The translations under genes were made by a program, and so were the position numbers. This document shows, in pieces, positions 63,401 to 64,000 of a DNA stretch of 64,000 nucleotides. The first letter of the stretch is position 1. Every line of letters begins with the position of its first letter. The notes under the pieces are model-generated. The model was not told the DNA's origin. It worked only from the letters and a program-made list of their open reading frames with translations, and searched no databases. Source of the DNA: Bacteroidota bacterium (GTDB lineage Bacteria; Bacteroidota; Bacteroidia; Cytophagales; Cytophagaceae); the NCBI GenBank assembly GCA_023391415.1, contig JAEWAY010000018.1, forward strand, positions 8,901 to 72,900. Direction: 5' to 3'.

Positions 63401-63602
63401 GATTGTTTAAATAACGGACGGCTATAGCGTCAGGGGATAGCTGAGCTTGTTTTCTGAACAGAGAAACCAATGTTTCATTTCTGGGATATGTCCAGGAAGT
63501 CGCATTAAACTCTTTCAGCGTTTTGTGTCGCGCTTTGGCGCTTAGTACAGATTTAAGTTCTGTATGAAGCAGTTCTTCAGGGGACGTTTCTAGATTTTCC
63601 AT
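60498..63602 (-). CDS. Stand-alone adenylation-thiolation-reductase (NRPS-like carboxylate reductase)
   Basis: Cytoplasmic three-domain enzyme of 1034 residues. The adenylation domain (about 30-555) shows A3 YTSGSTGKPKGVMVTH (191-206), A4 FDISVWE, A5 YYGPTEC, A7 YLTGDLA, A8 RGFRVELGEIE and A10 LTANGKTNRS. The carrier domain (about 560-625) has FFDIGGDSLL with phosphopantetheine site S581. The thioester-reductase domain (about 660-1034) has the NAD(P)H motif TGATGFVG and Y833-x3-K837 (YVRSK). It should activate an acid, hold it as a thioester and release it as aldehyde or alcohol. No condensation domain: the remaining ~30 N-terminal residues look like a linker. Substrate unknown; hand-derived pocket residues are largely hydrophobic/aromatic. 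It needs a phosphopantetheinyl transferase encoded elsewhere. Confidence 0.93.
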   Translation of the reverse strand: MENLETSPEELLHTELKSVLSAKARHKTLKEFNATSWTYPRNETLVSLFRKQAQLSPDAIAVRYLNNQLTYRELDHKSNQIARYLVASGIKPGMLIPVWLDRSVEWLISIIGIIKTGAAYVPIDSAYPVKRASYIIADTQSTIIITDKLLGAQLDHHTRCLFIEQFPDIYQLASQETGHQPQPHDLAYVIYTSGSTGKPKGVMVTHHSIQHLVIWHNQQFSVTRSSKCSLVAGLAFDISVWETWSSLLSGATLYIADNEERTDVVALADYYLKNEITHGFSPSVLTPALVDRTRKLSGLKLRYLFTGGEQLKAVLTSGLPYDLVDYYGPTECTVFATYKIVKDQNGQFLSSIGKPIANTQAYILSPQMEVLPIGAVGELCIGGAALAKGYFNNEELTLKKFVANPFQPGEYLYLTGDLARWLPDGNIQFLGRMDNQVKIRGFRVELGEIERTLINLPEIKNAVVLTKDNIGNNKYLIAFLTLEEEKKKLDTAAIRQQLKQELPGYMIPAQFLILEEIPLTANGKTNRSLLSELAQKYTQETLASEPPTNEVEQLIADIWSSVLERPAINISDNFFDIGGDSLLVAVVIAEIRKKLSQKVYMRDIYQYPVLQNLASVLIDRGEESATAPIEDVEPYVELTNDVYLSPGTVFAGSFRPETLENPKALLLTGATGFVGIHLLYELLNTSAADIYCLVRAQDEFHAMEKINDCFAEFNVSINEIHKPRIIPVVGDLSKPNLGLTPQQFDMLSHAIDIIYHSGSSVNFIEPYSYMKAPNVEGLREIIRLAGAGRTKCLSLLSTISVYSWGHVFTNKTVMTESDDIAQNLLAVSKDIGYVRSKWVMEAIADLAAKEGLPVITYRLGYAMCHSESGASAPYQWWTGLVKNCFEFKSYPALTELREGLITVDYMTKAIAHISRNKEAIGKKFNLIAKPETNLTLEGFFGLLNKYYSAGLKALPYKTWRKQWEDDNKNHLFPLTSLFKDNMHEGLSTVELYQHTYIWDRENVAHFLKGSGIEEPVFDKALLDKYLHNLGIPIK

Positions 63603-63946
63603 AGTACTGGTTTAAAAGGTGAAAAATATTGGTTGAAATTCAAAAGGCCGGCTATTCTCACGTCTGGTAATTTAATCGCGCTGATTTGTTTGCGCGGCGT
63701 TAATGGGTTCTCAAATGTTCTTGTTGCAAGAAGAGAACTTCCGACAAACCATTCTGAGAATAGAACGGACTGTTTTATCTAAAGCTGGAAGAGCTTGAGT
63801 GGCAATTCAAACTCAATGGAAAGATATAAAAAGAAAGTTTACTTTTCCAGTTACATAAAATATAAAATAGCAGGGTAGTCTGATTTTTTCGTTTTTCCCC
63901 TCCACACCGCGAATCAGCGCCGGGATGGTCGATCAATCATCGGGCG
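63603..63946. other. Structured region upstream of the reductase gene
   Basis: 344 bases without a gene. Nested inverted repeats: outer CTATTCTCA (63652-63660) with TGAGAATAG (63755-63763); inner GTTCTC (63707-63712) with GAGAAC (63733-63738); innermost TTCTTG (63718-63723) with CAAGAA (63727-63732). These lie between the reductase ATG and the expected minus-strand promoter, so they could form a long folded leader. TATCTTTC on the minus strand (near 63820) resembles a -7 box. Confidence 0.5.
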
Positions 63947-64000
63947 TTACAAATACCGCCTTACTTTCTTTCGGTACGCGTTAAACTCCTCTCCGTATTG
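63947..64000 (-). CDS. C-terminus of an isoprenylcysteine carboxyl methyltransferase-like protein (partial)
   Basis: Only the last 17 codons and the stop are in the window: QYGEEFNAYRKKVRRYL. A (K/Q)(Y/F)GEE(Y/F)xxYxxxVxR(Y/F)(L/I) ending is characteristic of small ICMT/PEMT-type membrane methyltransferases, where it is part of the SAM-binding C-terminal tail. The rest lies beyond the right edge. Same strand as the reductase gene, about 345 bases upstream of it. Confidence 0.6.
   Translation of the reverse strand, partial: QYGEEFNAYRKKVRRYL

Noticed and set aside
1..64000. tRNA, rRNA, CRISPR arrays, riboswitches and transposases
   Set aside because: Read for T-loop signatures, short regular repeats and DDE or Y1 transposase motifs; none found. 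The island has no tRNA attachment site in view.

Overview
The window is chromosomal DNA from a member of the Bacteroidota, most likely of the Cytophagales/Cytophagia type. Evidence: five large exported proteins end in a type IX secretion system (T9SS) sorting domain (xPNPxx start, G(I/L/M)Yxxx near the end, basic last residues); there is a periplasmic-sensor LytS-type kinase with Reg_prop/Y_Y_Y domains; several promoters fit the Bacteroidota TTG / TAnnTTTG consensus; and Shine-Dalgarno sequences are weak. Sample lines of the native background are near 50-57% GC by hand count and rich in CGCG and GCG. I saw no tRNA, rRNA, CRISPR array or intact transposase.

Layout. 1-8.5 kb: a partial deacetylase-GH8 xylan enzyme, a small lipoprotein, an outer-membrane barrel protein, a LytTR response regulator with its sensor kinase, and the Na+/H+ antiporter nhaA. 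8.5-15.9 kb: a candidate small RNA, mutS2, an SLC13/RCK_C transporter, an IscA-type Fe-S protein, two tiny paralogous exported peptides, thiL and an unknown gene. 15.9-22.6 kb: a nitric-oxide module (hmp-nsrR with a perfect NsrR operator), an aldo/keto reductase, a PPC-domain protein, an MFS carrier, a DUF892 ferritin-like protein and a zinc alcohol dehydrogenase. 22.7-29.7 kb: a CBM-GH8-T9SS enzyme, two exported proteins of unknown function and a PAS-LuxR regulator.

29.9-39.0 kb: a foreign island of lower GC (one sampled line about 38%). Its left edge carries two copies of a structured repeat whose hairpin stems differ in sequence but keep pairing. Next come a gene fragment and a type I restriction-modification operon, hsdM-hsdS-(GxxExxY)-dinD-hsdR. 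The GxxExxY gene lies in a 466-bp unit bounded by perfect 17-bp inverted repeats that starts inside the hsdS stop codon and ends two bases before the dinD start. Two XRE-type regulators follow.

40.3-60.2 kb: a 20-kb same-strand block of exported proteins with no function I recognise. It holds a HELAH metallopeptidase-like lipoprotein, three tandem paralogues of an undescribed exported family, a 2482-residue propeller/Ig/PPC/beta-helix protein, a von Willebrand A protein and an LRR/cadherin-like protein; the last three carry T9SS tails. This block is the best candidate for an undescribed system. 60.5-63.6 kb: a stand-alone adenylation-thiolation-reductase enzyme with a strongly structured upstream region. 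The window ends in the C-terminus of an isoprenylcysteine-methyltransferase-like gene.
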